Shown here: piece after piece, positions 10,881-22,389 of the stretch
Position numbering within the stretch: position 1 is the first letter of the stretch
Layout of the letters: each line of letters opens with the position of its first letter
Assembly (NCBI RefSeq): GCF_027244095.1
Contig: NC_069657.1
Location: 144,332,857 to 144,396,856 of the forward strand
Origin: Hemicordylus capensis
Taxonomy: Eukaryota; Chordata; Lepidosauria; Squamata; Cordylidae
Length of the DNA: 64,000 bases
Direction: 5' to 3'
The notes under the pieces: model-generated
What the model was told of the DNA's origin: nothing
What the model saw: the letters and a program-made list of their open reading frames with translations, nothing else
The model's database searches: none
Translations under genes and position numbers: made by a program

Positions 10881-12419
10881 TATATGTGTTGATCCCTTCC
10901 CGGATCTATTCCAACTTCATTCTCAACCTAAAAATGTGGTTGTGTGACTAGATGCTAAAACGATTCCTTTACTAGCAGGGGCCCACTTTAGACATCTAGT
11001 TTCTTATCTGCTGCACAACTCATTAATCTTGCTGTTGACTAAATAGCTGGCTCTCTCTTTTTATTTCAAAATATGTTTGAGTGAGTTAGAGCTAAACTTG
11101 ATCCTATCACAGATTTTTTGATATCTTTTTATTTGCTTAAATGTAGCATCCACTGAGGGTTTGGAATGGATCATATTTCCTGGAAAGGGTCTTAACCCTG
11201 TTTTGTCCACTGTGTTCCTTTGATTACATTGCCTCACTCCAAGCTGCTATTAGCCCCAGAGGATAAAAAAGAAAATAGCTGGCTTACATACCATACAAGG
11301 GTACATGAGCCTAACAACTGCACCAATTGTATAAACAAAAAAATTGAGCAAATGCTGTTACACAAAATAAACCCATTGGAAATAGTGGGCTTACTCTTGT
11401 GTATTAGTGAGATTATGTACCCTTGGGTGGTGTGTCAGCCAAGGATAACACACCACTTTCTTTCTCCCTTTGCAGTTCACAGTAGTTGGGGTGGCATTTA
11501 GATTGAGGAAACTACACAGAGAGAAAGGGCTCCCCACCTCCCAGCACAATGCCCAACCTCCAACTTGCCTTCCCGAATGGCTACTTTTAAGCAAAGAAAA
11601 AGTCACTGAGAAATCCAGGGAAAAGTCTCCCACACCACATCCAGTTTGTTCCTTAGTGACAAACCTGAGGGCTAAAAACAGGTTTCTGCATGTGGATCTG
11701 CAGTAGTGGGGCCTCAAAAATAGCAGTGGAGGGACAGACCCAAGAGCTTGCTTATGCACCTGGTACAGCTATCTAGGGGTGAAGAACACCCCTCCTATCT
11801 TTTCACTCAGAAGTCCCTCATATCACCAACCTATGCTGGGGAAAAGAACAAAGGGTGTCTACGTAGTCTATGCCATTCTCCTCCTGCTCTCATATTTCCC
11901 ACTTGAGAGTTGACTGAGATTGTGAGAGCCTCATCTTCAGCCTCAACCATCTGTGTCAGAACCACAAGAGCAGCACAAGGCATGCAGCTTTCTGTCGACC
12001 TTCTCCTTTTCTGGATTATGGCCACAGTCTCCATAGTACCTTGTTTATCTGATTTATTCTACATTCTAGTTTTTACTTTGGCTCTTCTGCTGAAGGAAAT
12101 AGTCCCTGTGACGATTCCCTGGGTTAGCTCTAAAAAAATGGAGTTAATGACCCTGCTAATGCAAGGTCAGCCTGGTTTGGAATATATTGCTGTGTTCTAA
12201 TTAGATTACCCTTGGAAGAACACTGCATGGTGGGTGTCAGGAATGCCTTGGCCTATGTTGTCCAGTGCCTACCTCCCTCAGTGTTCAACCTTGAGGAAAT
12301 ACATTGAGTTCAACCTGAGCCTGGGGATATGGGGGGGGGGGCGAGATATTTTTCTGGCTCAGGTCTTGTTAAGAAGAAATATTAGCTCCTAAATTCCCTC
12401 AGAGTTTAGATTCCAAAAA
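10881..12419. other. Presumed 5' intron of the first OR, distal part: nothing recognised
   Basis: Only short frames without family resemblance. A G-run lies near 12331-12342. Confidence 0.4.
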
Positions 12420-12780
12420 GCTCAGATGTGTCTCTCTATGAAGATGTTTCCCACCTGAAAGTTGTGACAGGAATCTTCACTCCCTGCTCTGAATCTGTCA
12501 GATGCTCAGCCCATTCTTTGTTCTCACCCTTCTTTTGCGTTGCCTGCTTGGGATGTCAGAGAGGTCGTATTTATTTCCCCAGTTCACAGCCCCAGCTGAC
12601 TGATGCAATGATTGCATTGTTCACTGTAGGCCATTAAAAACAATTTTCCCCAAAGGATTCCTACCCGATTGCTTCCTCCCTTTCACTCTTAAAGAGATAA
12701 TTAAAGATCTTAAGTGCAGCATTCTTTCTCTTGAAACTATTTTCCAAGAGGGTGAACTTTGCACTGGGACACAGAAAATC
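12420..12780 (-). promoter_or_regulatory. Candidate OR promoter block, copy 1 (about 3.7 kb upstream of the 7.8-kb OR)
   Basis: This block matches 24190-24560, and both lie upstream of closely related minus-strand OR genes. The best-kept part, at 12598-12624, is a partly self-complementary GACTGATGCAATGATTGC-type core; its partner is at 24346-24372. About 20 bp on, in the direction of transcription, both copies have a TATA-like run (complement of GTATTTATTT at 12568-12577). A TTTTAATGGCC homeodomain-like site lies on the other side of the core. OR promoters are known to be AT-rich with homeodomain and O/E sites a few kb upstream of the coding exon. Promoter function is inferred from paired conservation and position; a shared unrecognised repeat is the alternative. 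Confidence 0.4.
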
Positions 12781-13612
12781 ATCCAGAGATCTGACACCTG
12801 TCCCACAAAAGAAAGCACTGTTGACATCCTCAGTCAACCCTGTCTCAGGAGCTGATTTTAGGATCAAACCACATGTGACACTAGAAGCATCATTAGAGTT
12901 TCCATCCTTCTTCCCATTAAAATAGCAGCTGCATGGGCGCCTGATCAAGAACGAGACTCTGGTGCATGGGGATAATTAAGCTTTTCCCCTCATGCCAGAA
13001 TTCTGAAGAAAAACACCCTCCCTCAAAATGGCCATTAATATTAGGAAAGAAGCTTCAATGAAGAACAATTTTCATCAAGACCGTGACGTGAGGGGCATGT
13101 GCTAAATATTCCTTCTTCATTTGCCAGGGTCCCAATCCTGACTGGGCTCCTTCACAGTGACTATTTTATTTATTATTTATTATTATAAAATACTATTATA
13201 TTTATTATTTTTATTTTTAATGGAATTTCTAATGATGCTTCTTGTGTGTTTTGACCCTTAATTTCTGTTCTGGAAGCACCAGATTTTGAAAATATGACTT
13301 AAATTATTTGTTGTATTTCTTTGGGCATATCAGTGTTAAACACATGCATAGGTTTTATACGAGCGTATCTACCATGACTTCTCCAAGAATAGTTGTTTGG
13401 TGTGAGTACTGAAAATTCTGTTAGAGATACCTGCCTCCTAACTCACAGAACTACAATTCCTTTCCAGGGTCTCCTGGGGAGAATAAATGAAACTCTTTAA
13501 ATATGTTGTGTAAATAAGCCTTTTCTCTTCCTTGCTGACTCATTGCCTTTCAAACTGGAGCAAGAAACATGTGGAACCCTCAATGTATTTCTGCATATCC
13601 CCACTTAAGCCA
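12781..13612. other. Intergenic, AT-rich
   Basis: Contains an ATT-rich simple repeat at about 13163-13222. Nothing else is recognised. Confidence 0.4.
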
Positions 13613-13620
13613 AGGAACAA

Positions 13621-14978
13621 CAGAGGCGTAACTAGGGAAAACGGCACCTGGGGCAACCACTGAAATTGCGCCCCCCTGCCGCCGCCGCCCCCCACCGCGC
13701 CCCCAACACACATGACCGCTTTCTCACCATCCTCCCTCAGGTTTCTGTCGATCATCTTACTCCTTTCCACCGCCGCCTTGTCCTCTGCGCTCAGGGTGCA
13801 GCCCAGCCCATCCTGGGGGCTTTTGATGATGGATGGAGGTTTTTTTTTAAATATCAGAACTGTACAGAGGAGGACTGCACTTATCGTTTCCTCAAAATAT
13901 TTCACTACAGTTGTTAAAAGAGTGTGTGTAGGGGACTGGGGGGAAGATAACCCACCCCACCAAAAAGGAGGCATGCGTGTGTATGCGTTAAAAGTGCCTA
14001 GTTGTCAGCAGTCAAGGGCTTAAGGGGGTGGTAAATATGCCCCTCTGCAGATACACTAAGGCAAGCTAGTCCTCAAAAAGAGATAAGCGCTCACTCGCCC
14101 ACCCACCCTGCGCGCGCTTCCCTTCTCCTGCTCCTCCTCGGCTTCTATGCCTCGGTTTCCTCCAGGCAGGGACAATGCTGATGCTGTTTGTACAGCCAAA
14201 AAGGCTCCACAGGTGCCGCCTCGGTCCCCGCACACAGCAGCAGTGCCTCACTCACGCACGCCCGCACGCTGCCTCGAAGCCAACAACACCTCCTTAACTG
14301 AAGAACTGTTGAGTCTCGCTCAGCGGCTCACGCGCACCCGCGCTCTCTCTGTCATGTGCAACGGTTCTCACTCGGTCTCTGAAAGAAAGGGGAGGGGGTG
14401 CACTTGAAGCGCATGTGCAAAAAGAAGGCAGAAGCCGGTGGGGGGATGGTTAGCATTTGGGACGATAGTAGAAAGTGAGGGGAGGGGGGAAGAGAAGGGA
14501 GAAGAACCCCGGATGAAAATGTTTAAAGGCGGTTACTATTATGCCCACTGACTGGCTTGATTCCATCCTGCCTTCATCAGAAACTACGCCCGTGTGACAT
14601 CAGCGCGCGCATTATTTAAACCTATAAATAAATAAACAGGTGGGGGAAGAGAGGAGAGAGCGAAACCTTGGGGGGGGGATTGAAATGTAAATGGTTGTCT
14701 CCTACTGGGTAGCGGGAGGAGGCAGTGAGATAAACGGGTACGAGGAGAGTCAAAGAATGTTGGCAGTGAATGGGCGCGGAAGGGACCACTCGTGGGGGAG
14801 GGGGTGCCGACGCGCTCCCTTGACTGCTGCTGCTGAGCCGGAGAATTTTTTATTTAAAATTTAAAAAAAAAAAAAAATTGGGGGGATCGGCAGGGGTCAT
14901 GGCGGCGCCCCCCCACATGGCCCGCAAAGATGTCGCCCGGGGCACGTGCCCCCCTGCCCCCCTATCGTTACGCCTCTG
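13621..14978. mobile_element. hAT element, 1358 bp, non-autonomous, CpG-rich interior
   Basis: The termini are CAGAGGCGTAACTAGGG and its near complement CCTATCGTTACGCCTCTG. A perfect 8-bp target duplication AGGAACAA lies at 13613-13620 and 14979-14986, diagnostic of hAT insertion. No transposase frame is seen. The interior is unusually rich in CpG, especially about 14050-14380 and 14580-14960, with CACGCACGCCCGCACGC and GCGCGCGC-type runs, while the flanks are AT-rich and CpG-poor. The termini resemble those of 54121-54435 and 55732-56964. Confidence 0.9.
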
Positions 14979-14986
14979 AGGAACAA

Positions 14987-17089
14987 TGATGAAATACCTA
15001 GTTTTAGACCTACTTCTTTAGCCTTAGAATGATTCAAGATGGCCATTCAGATGAATGATGATGGCCATTCAGATGAATGCCAGCCAGCACACATGAGGAG
15101 GACAGGATCACACTGAGAGCATGCCCAGCCTGACATAATTACACGGCATGCTGTTGGAGCATCCTTTAATCAATGAGAGGGGTATTCATCTGAATGACCC
15201 CTCTACACTTGCCCCATAGCTATGATGTGGGTGTGACTATCAAAGTTATGCAGGCAGGGCCAGGGGCAGAGCTAGAATTGTTCAGATGTCTTCTCAGAAT
15301 ACAAGCTGCACAGAGCCTGAGGACTACTTTGCTCACCTTCCCCATTTGCATGTCCTAGGTCATGATCCAGATCACGCAAATGTGGCGCCTTGTCACCATT
15401 GCCGCTTCTACCACCCACCACTGCTTGCCAGCTGGCTTGAAGGCTGGTAAGAAGCTGGAAGGCCCTGTTGCTCTCTTTAGAGAGGAATGGGTCCTTGCAG
15501 CTTCTTAGCAAGGCACATGCATGCCCTCCATTCCCAGCCAGCTAAAGAGCTGCTAAGAAGCTGGAAGATACCATTGCTCTCTGAAGAATGGAATGGGGCC
15601 TTCCAGGTTCTTACAACAACAACAACAACAACTAACAACAACAACTTATATATCACTTTTCAACAAAAGTTTCCAAAGTGGTTTACATAGAGAAATAATG
15701 AATAAATAGATAAATAAAATGGATCCTTGTCACCAGAGATTATAATCTAAAAAATAAAATAAAAATCTGCTTCTTACTGGAAGCAGCAACAGGTGGCAGG
15801 AGCAGCAGCAGTGGCAAGTTGCCACAAGTGGTGGCGGGCAGCAGGAGCAGTGGCAAGGAGATGTTGATGATGAGTGGGGGAGCATGCCCCACTCCCAAGG
15901 GGGTGCGGAGCCCCTCTCTGCCCTTGCTATGCTATGCTACTGGGCAGGGCTGATTGTGAGGGCCTTTTTACATCTTGCAAAACTCCTGGGATCTGACAAT
16001 AATTTTTTTTTTTTAAAAAAAGTCTAACAACATTTTCCAAAACTGAAAGCAATATTGTAAGTATCAAAATCTTACTGATAGAATATTTTTATTTTGTTTT
16101 TAGTTAATTTGCAAAACAAATGCTTGCTATATTCTATGGTTTAAAAACCGAACTGCTACCCTAGATGACACCCAGAGCTTCTACATTCATTGCTGTTAGT
16201 TTGAATCTCCTCCAGAATGGAGGGTGCCAGTCCACAAAGCAGCTGGATTTACGCCAAAGTTGTTGCAGGATATCAGGGACCAGTTCAGACACCACTCTGT
16301 TCCCCCCCGAATTATGGCTGTGCATTCTGCCTTAGCCCGAATTATGTCTGGCATAAAAATATCCTCTATTTCCAGAGGCTATTCCCCAAGGCTTCAAATA
16401 TGCCCTGGCACTTATCTCGGATGTGTGGTGGGGCCATTGCTGATAACTCAGCTTTTTTCCAAACTTGCACTTCCGTGGTTTTTTTTTGTTTCTTTAAAGT
16501 CTGCTGGGTGGATTTCCAGAACACCAAGTGTCAGGAAGGAGAGTTTGACAGCTCTTTCTGGTGTGCTCTTTGAGTAATTTGCATTTGTGGGGGCTGGGGG
16601 TGGCGGGGAGGGGTTGTGGCAGATTGGTGAGTTTTTGTGGAGGCAGTCCAGAAGGGGACGGTGAGGGAGAAATTCCTGAGTTAAATGTAAGCACATGCAA
16701 AACGTGGGCCTTCATATGCTTTCAAGTTCAGCTTCCTCTTACTGAAGCCTGGTCACCATAAGAACTTAGGTAGGTTTAACATACGCAGATGTTGTTGGAA
16801 GCTTAACAATGGAGACTACAGGTCTGATGTAACCTGAGCCCCTTCTGTCTAAGCTGATTCCATGAGACTGCATTTTTCTCCATCACAGAGAGAAAGCAAT
16901 GATTTCTACTTTAAACTTCCCTGAGACTTAAATGCTCCGGGGTGGGGGAACATGAGGTGATGAAGGCAGTCACAAAGGGAAGTTCATTATAAAAATCAGC
17001 AAAGATTTGGGTCAGATTCAGCAGGTTCAGGTTAGGCGTTCTGTTGTTTTGGTGAATTTTTCTGGGTGGGCAAACCCCACCCCCCATAC
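14987..17089. other. Intergenic stretch with minor repeats
   Basis: Holds a direct duplication of about 78 bp (15428-15507 and 15537-15613, both with AAGAAGCTGGAA), an (AAC)n run at about 15615-15645, and a TTTCCAAAGTGGTTTACAT LINE 3'-UTR-like fragment at 15640-15765 on the minus strand. No gene is recognised. Confidence 0.5.
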
Positions 17090-17446
17090 AATTGCTGATA
17101 GCTGTTGGCAGTGTGGAAGGTCAGAAGATAGGAAGCGGAGCCCTGCCATCCCAAACCCCAATAATGCACCGTGCAAGTATGTGGTTCATTCTGGGGATTC
17201 CCCTGATGTTGGCTGGGGACCCTGCAGTCTCCCCTGCAAGCAGCCAAGGCTGGCAGACGACCACGAAAATGAAGTTAAGAGATCACTTTCTCTCTTAACC
17301 TTATTTGGCAGGAGGACTGCGCAAGTGGCTTTGCCACTTGCCTCCCTCTGCTTCACACAAGCAGCCAAGAACAGGCTTGGCTGCTTAGCCTGCTCTTGGC
17401 TGCCTTAGCCTGCTCTGCTCGTGAGAACAGCCTCACTAACTAACAG
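17090..17446. mobile_element. MITE of the GGCTGTTCTCAC family, reverse orientation
   Basis: Ends at 17446 with CTCGTGAGAACAGCCTCAC, the complement of the family left end. The interior has the AATGCACCGTGCA motif shared with the copies at 20.5, 31.6, 47.6 and 63.9 kb. The other end is not clear. Confidence 0.55.
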
Positions 17447-17555
17447 AACAAAGCATTCTCCTCACCAGTAGGTGGCTGTGTGTCTATTTCCCACCCAGTC
17501 TTCTAGCTTGGTCCTTCTGCTTTGAATTTCCCAGGCTCTTTACCTTGTTATGAAA

Positions 17556-18158
17556 TAGGGATGTGTGAACAGTTCGAGGGGGGTTTGGTTCTACGTCAAA
17601 CCGGTTTGGTTCGATGGTCCTGGGGTAGAACCAACCCCCCCCCCCAGTTTGGTCTGACCTTGGACCAAACCCCCTTGACGGTTCAGGGGGTTCACAATTT
17701 TCTAAAAAAACATTTTTTTAACCTTTAGCCCCTTCGGGGGGATTCCTCTAGGCCGCAGGGTGTGTGTGTCTGTGAAGGTTCCCTCTCCCCGTACCGGCCT
17801 CCCTCATCTCTGCATCCCTCATCTCTGCCTGTTCTAGCTTTTTATTTTACCTGTTTGGACCTCCGTATTTTTTTGCGGCAGCCATTTTGCCCGCCGCCAT
17901 GCATGCACAAATGGCCTCTGTGAGGCCTGGCATGGCCCAGGGCCTCACAGAGGCCATTTGCGCATGCACAGCTCCCATTTTTAAAAATTGAAATTAAAAA
18001 GCCAGAACAGGCTGCGGTGGAGATGAGGGAGGCTGGCGGGGGGAGGGGGAACCTTCGTGCCCCCCTGCAGCCTGGAAGAAGCCCCCTGAAGACCGAACCA
18101 GGGGGGTTCTAAGGGGTGCCAGACTGAACCGGGCCAGCCGGTTCCATGCACATCCCTA
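17556..18158. mobile_element. hAT MITE, TAGGGATGTG termini, 603 bp
   Basis: The termini are TAGGGATGTGTGAAC and GTTCCATGCACATCCCTA. A perfect 8-bp target duplication TTATGAAA lies at 17548-17555 and 18159-18166. The subterminal parts are made of GGTTC/GAACC motifs. The interior shares an ATGCGCAAATGGCC-type inverted motif around a CAGCCATTTTG block with 33152-33530. No coding capacity. Confidence 0.92.
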
Positions 18159-18234
18159 TTATGAAAGGCCCACCCTCCCAGCAGTTGCTCTAAGTGAGGC
18201 CGAGTCCTCCCCTTAAGCCTGATTGTCACTACAA

Positions 18235-18595
18235 CAGCGGCGGTTGGTGTGGGTGCTGCAGGGGCGGGGGCAATGGGAGGCACCTTTAACTGTAAATTAA
18301 TAGGTGCTTACTTCTTCTCCCACTGCACCTGAAAGCTGCTCTGAGCAGCAGCGCCCCACCCAGCTGTGGCAGAGGATCGGCTTCACCACTCCGCTGGCCT
18401 CCACACATGCATGGAGGCCATTTGCTAGTCACACTGGGTGGCGGAGCTGATTCTCCACTGCAGTGGGTGCTGGGCGCCACTGTTCAAAACAGCTGTCAGG
18501 TGCAGTGAGAGGAGAGGTAAGCACCTAATAATTTACAGTTAAAAGTGCCTCCTGCCACTCCCCCCCACTGGTGGTGCCCACATCTGCTACCACTG
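18235..18595. mobile_element. Palindromic hAT MITE, CAGTAG family, 361 bp
   Basis: Starts CAGCGGCGG and ends GCTACCACTG; flanks CACTACAA and CACTACAC match at 7 of 8 positions. The two halves are inverted copies of each other (GGCACCTTTAACTGTAAATT on the left and its complement on the right). Homologous to 21305-21690. Confidence 0.85.
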
Positions 18596-18603
18596 CACTA
18601 CAC

Positions 18604-18981
18604 CTTTCCTCCAAAACCAAACTGTCAAACAGTTCTTTGTCAGATGTGAAACTGAAGTACAGGAGGCATGAACTCTTGACGCTGCCAAATTTTTCCGCCC
18701 CCATACATAGGTTCTTGTAAGTATATTAACACAAAAATCCTATTTACAATAATGAAGAGTTTTTAGGGATATCAGTGCAATAACAGAATTCATTTACAGG
18801 AGCTTATTTACAAACTCAAGAGGTCTAGGCCTCATTCTTTCACAATAGCCAATACATTTCCCCCCCAAATATATTCTATACATAGATATACTGCTCACTG
18901 TACACAGAAAACAGGACTTTTTTTCTCTACTAGGCATATATTATATCCCTTTTATATCTATCTCCACCAACGATCCTGGAA
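18604..18981. other. 3' flank of the second OR: nothing recognised
   Basis: AT-rich, with no recognised element. Confidence 0.4.
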
Positions 18982-19935
18982 TTATATCAGTACTCCCCCT
19001 GATTCATCAGTGTGAAAACACTTTCTTGCTGTGATTATTCTTCGACAAGCTTCCTTCACACCTTTATTCCTCAGGCTATGGATTAGGGGGTTCAGTGTTG
19101 GGTTTACTAGTGTGTAGACCACGGAGGCCCATTTGTCCTGATCTAATGAGTAGCTGGATGGTGGCCTCAGGTACATAAACATAACTGTCCCATAAAAGAG
19201 TGTGACCCCAGTTAGATGGGAAGCACAGGTAGAGAAGGCTTTGCGTCTGCCCTCAGCTGAGCGGATCCTCAAGATGGCAGCAAAGATGAAGAAATATGAG
19301 ATTAGGATGACAATGATGGTGCTGAACTCATTGACTCCACAGAAGAAGAAAAGGAGAATTTCACTGATAGAAGTGTCAGAGCAAGACAGTGCTATTAGAG
19401 GAGGGATCTCACAGAAGAAGTTATTGATAATATTGGGGCCGCAGAAGTCTAAACTGAAGGTGAGGCTGGTATGGGTCACCATACTCATCAGGCCTGCAGA
19501 GTAGCAACCAATCCCCAGGACTAGGCAGACCTTCCTTGACATGACTATGGTATAGTGGAGGGGGAGACAGATAGCTGCATAGCGATCATATGCCATGGCA
19601 GCCAAAGTGTAACATTCAGTATCCACAAAGGCTACAAAAAATACAAACTGGTTGACACAACTGGTGAAGGAGATTACCTTGCGCTGGTCAAGGAAATCAG
19701 CTAGCATGCGTGGAACAATGGCTGTGGAGTAGCCCAGGTCCATTACAGAGAGGTGGCAGATGAAGAAGTACATGGGCGTGTGGAGCTGCTCATCCGAGAT
19801 GATCAGGAGGATCATGCCCACATTTCCCAAGTAGATCAACAAGAACACCACAAAGAGGATGAGCTCTAGCTTTGAATCTTCTGTGATTCCTACAAAAATG
19901 AACTCTTTCACAGTGGTGTGATTGTCTTCAGACAT
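18982..19935 (-). CDS. Olfactory receptor, class II, paralogue of the 7.8-kb gene; open frame with degraded motifs
   Basis: A 317-codon open frame, closely similar to the OR at 7792-8730 by eye and in the same orientation, so a tandem duplicate. It has NHT (5-7), GN (37-38), LHTPMY (51-56), [10 protein letters not shown] (114-123), [10 protein letters not shown] (232-241) and an extended C-terminus. Two oddities stand out. TM1 lacks four residues found in the paralogue, where a VANV-like stretch should precede GNVGM, as an in-frame 12-bp deletion. The TM7 motif reads NPTLNPLIH where IPMLNPLIY is usual, so the NPxxY tyrosine is histidine. A CAG acceptor-like site lies just 5' of the ATG. It may be a functional divergent receptor or a frame-preserving early pseudogene; the sequence cannot decide. 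Confidence 0.88.
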   Translation of the reverse strand: MSEDNHTTVKEFIFVGITEDSKLELILFVVFLLIYLGNVGMILLIISDEQLHTPMYFFICHLSVMDLGYSTAIVPRMLADFLDQRKVISFTSCVNQFVFFVAFVDTECYTLAAMAYDRYAAICLPLHYTIVMSRKVCLVLGIGCYSAGLMSMVTHTSLTFSLDFCGPNIINNFFCEIPPLIALSCSDTSISEILLFFFCGVNEFSTIIVILISYFFIFAAILRIRSAEGRRKAFSTCASHLTGVTLFYGTVMFMYLRPPSSYSLDQDKWASVVYTLVNPTLNPLIHSLRNKGVKEACRRIITARKCFHTDESGGVLI

Positions 19936-20400
19936 CCCTGAGGATTACAGAATAGGAGGTGAAGAGTAGAAAATGAAGGGAGATGAAGGTTCCACTTGGA
20001 GGTTCCACTTGGAAGAAAATATTCTGTAATCTAAAAGGGGAAAATGGAAAAGTAATTTGCTGAACCTGACACTGATGACTAGTACTCCTTCTTTAACTGT
20101 GTCAATTAAATTATCAAAACACCCCTCAATTGATATACGCTCAGAAAAGAGCAAAATTGATAGCATGTTGTGTCTCTCAAAGGAAATAAATTGTGTCCAT
20201 TTTGGTTAAAGCTGCTGGGCATGTCAGTATAGAATTTAAACAGTAAAAATTATACAGTTAAAAAAATTATACAGTATAGAATAAAAACAGTAAAATTTGC
20301 CCTACACTAAAAACCTTATAGTATGTGACACTACCTGTTTTATAGCCACAGAATATACTAGCCAACATCCAGACAACCTGCACATCCAGACTACCTGCAC

Positions 20401-20430
20401 ATTGCCCCTATCCTATGGGATAGGGGCAAT
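20401..20430. repeat. 13-bp perfect hairpin
   Basis: ATTGCCCCTATCC and GGATAGGGGCAAT are separated by TATG. It lies just outside the MITE at 20471. Confidence 0.8.
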
Positions 20431-20470
20431 TTTAATCAATGTTCTCTTCCCTTTGAAGGTGACTGTAATG

Positions 20471-20968
20471 TTGTTCACACAACCAGCTGGGGGAGCCCCA
20501 TCCTACCTTTCCTCACACAATCTGCTCCTCTTTGGGACACTGCTGCTCGCACGTCCACATGACTAGTGTGGCGGTGGTCACCTGACATGGGACCTGGAGG
20601 AGGAAGTCCTCCCACATCCCACAATGCACTGTGCAGGCAGTAGAGAGGCAGCGTGCTATAATGCAGCTGGGCTCCTTTCCCTGTCTGCACTGCAGTCAGG
20701 GCTTTATGGTCACTGCTCTGGTGGCTGTTTTCAAAGCCCCAGCGATGCACATGACCAAAAGGTAAGGTAGGATGGACTCCTTTTCCATCCTACTTCACAT
20801 CTTGCCCAGGGAGTGGATCTGGGATACCCCGGGCTGCAGCTGCTGAGGTTAGGAGACCGCTTGGTGTTCCAGATGACATGGGCTGCTTGGGTAGGAGGGA
20901 TTTTACCCAAGCAGCCCATGTCATGTGACTCTTGAAAATAACTAATGAGGGTCACACAGCCCTCAGTG
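20471..20968. mobile_element. MITE related to the GGCTGTTCTCAC family, with hairpins
   Basis: Begins GTTGTTCACACAACCAGC, ends near GGGTCACACAGCC, and carries the CCCACAATGCACTGTGCA motif found in the other members. Near the right end is a perfect 20-bp inverted repeat (20873-20892 with 20905-20924) around a 12-base loop. No target duplication was resolved. Confidence 0.5.
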
Positions 20969-21304
20969 ACATATTTTCTGAAATCAGTTTCAGAGGGAAG
21001 GGGAGAAAAAGGGAAATTACCGCTGCCCCCCCCTCCGGATCAGCACAGTGTTAGTAGCATGTACACTGCATTGGTCTGGATGTTGACCACTATGCCTTTC
21101 TGAATGGCACCTCATGGATTAACAAATGGCTTGCTAATTGCCTTTCATTCTGGCTTATATTATTTGACTGCAGTTTATTACCACTAAACATTTATGATTG
21201 GTAGAAGGGCCCAGCTGCCTGAACTTCTAGTTATAACATTATAGTTTCATCTTTTTTCTCGGGCAGTTCTGCAATCTTTGGGATGTTTATGTTTTATTTT
21301 AAGG

Positions 21305-21690
21305 CAGTAGTGCCCAGTGTGGGCACCGCCAGGTGCGGGGTGGTGAGAGGCACCTTTAAGAATAAATTAGTAGATGCTTACCACCACTACCGATGCACCT
21401 GAAAGCTTCTCAGAGCGGCGGTGCACCGCCCAGCACCCACTGTGGCAGGTATCGGCTCTGCCACTCAGCTGGGGAAGGCCATTTGTGTGGCCAGCAAATG
21501 GTCTCCACACATGTGTGGAGGACAGGTTAGTGGCGGAGCCAATCCTCTGCCACAGGAGATGCTGGGCGGTGCACCACTGCTCCGAGCAGCTTTCAGGTGC
21601 AGCAGTAGCAGAGGTAAGCACCTACTAATTTATTCTTAAAGGTGCCTCTTGCTGTCCCGAACCCGGTGGCACCAGTACCGGCCGCTACTG
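21305..21690. mobile_element. Palindromic hAT MITE, CAGTAG family, 386 bp
   Basis: CAGTAG and CTACTG termini with a perfect 8-bp target duplication TTTTAAGG (21297-21304, 21691-21698). The two ~190-bp halves are near-complementary, both containing GGTGCACCGCCCAGCA and AATAAATTAGTAG in inverted orientation, so a single strand would fold over its whole length. Relatives are at 18235, 35135 and 60883. Confidence 0.93.
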
Positions 21691-21867
21691 TTTTAAGGTG
21701 AACATTTAGGATAATAAAGCTGGATGAGATAAAAAGGAGAATCCTTTTAGCCCCGTGCTGCAAAGCAGGACTATACTCCCACCATCCCCACAAGAGATCG
21801 GTCTACTTTATGTAATGCAGACCATAGAGAGCAGATGTACCACAAAAGGATGCCAGAAGAATAAGTA

Positions 21868-22100
21868 AGATAAAGTGTGCCATCAAGTCGCTTTCAACTC
21901 CTGGCACCCACAGAGCCCTGTGGGTTTCTTTGGTAGAATACAGGAAGGGTTTACCATTGCCTCCTCCCACGCAGTTTGAGATGATGCCTTTCAGCATCTT
22001 CCTATATCGCTGCTGCCCAATATAGTACCAGCGGGGATTCGAACCAGCAACCTTCTGCTTGTTAGTCAAGCATTTATCCACTGCGCCATTAGGTGGCTAG
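21868..22100 (-). mobile_element. Sauria SINE (tRNA head, Bov-B-like tail)
   Basis: On the minus strand it has a tRNA-like head with the B box GGTTCGAATCCCCGCTGG, a central GATGCTGAAAGGCATCATCT, and a tail with CCACAGGGCTCTGTGGG leading to GGCACACTTTA. Sauria SINEs are known from lepidosaurs and are thought to use Bov-B LINE machinery. A short internal segment seen in the 28.6- and 33.6-kb copies is missing. Confidence 0.8.
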
Positions 22101-22389
22101 ACAGAAGAACAGGTAGGTTCAGATAATTCAAGCATAATTGAACAAGAATCACAAACCAATCTGACCAGGTGGAACATTCTTGCTGAATCTCAAATGTGCC
22201 ACAAAATATCCATCTAAAGTGTTCACAAGTAACATTTTACTGGGGTTCCATTCCCACTACACTGTCTTTAGTTGTGGTAGTTCCACTCCCTGGCAGTGCC
22301 ACATTTTCACTACCAGATTAGTGACTTCATTTTGGTTAGGGGTCCCTCTGAAGTCTTCCAATTAGGCTAAATTGAAAAGATATTTACAG

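Noticed and set aside
12500-12560. Splice donor in the candidate promoter block (GGTGAGAAC, with GGCAAGAAC in the other copy)
   Set aside because: Position is conserved, but it would leave an implausibly short first exon after the TATA-like element, so it was not annotated.
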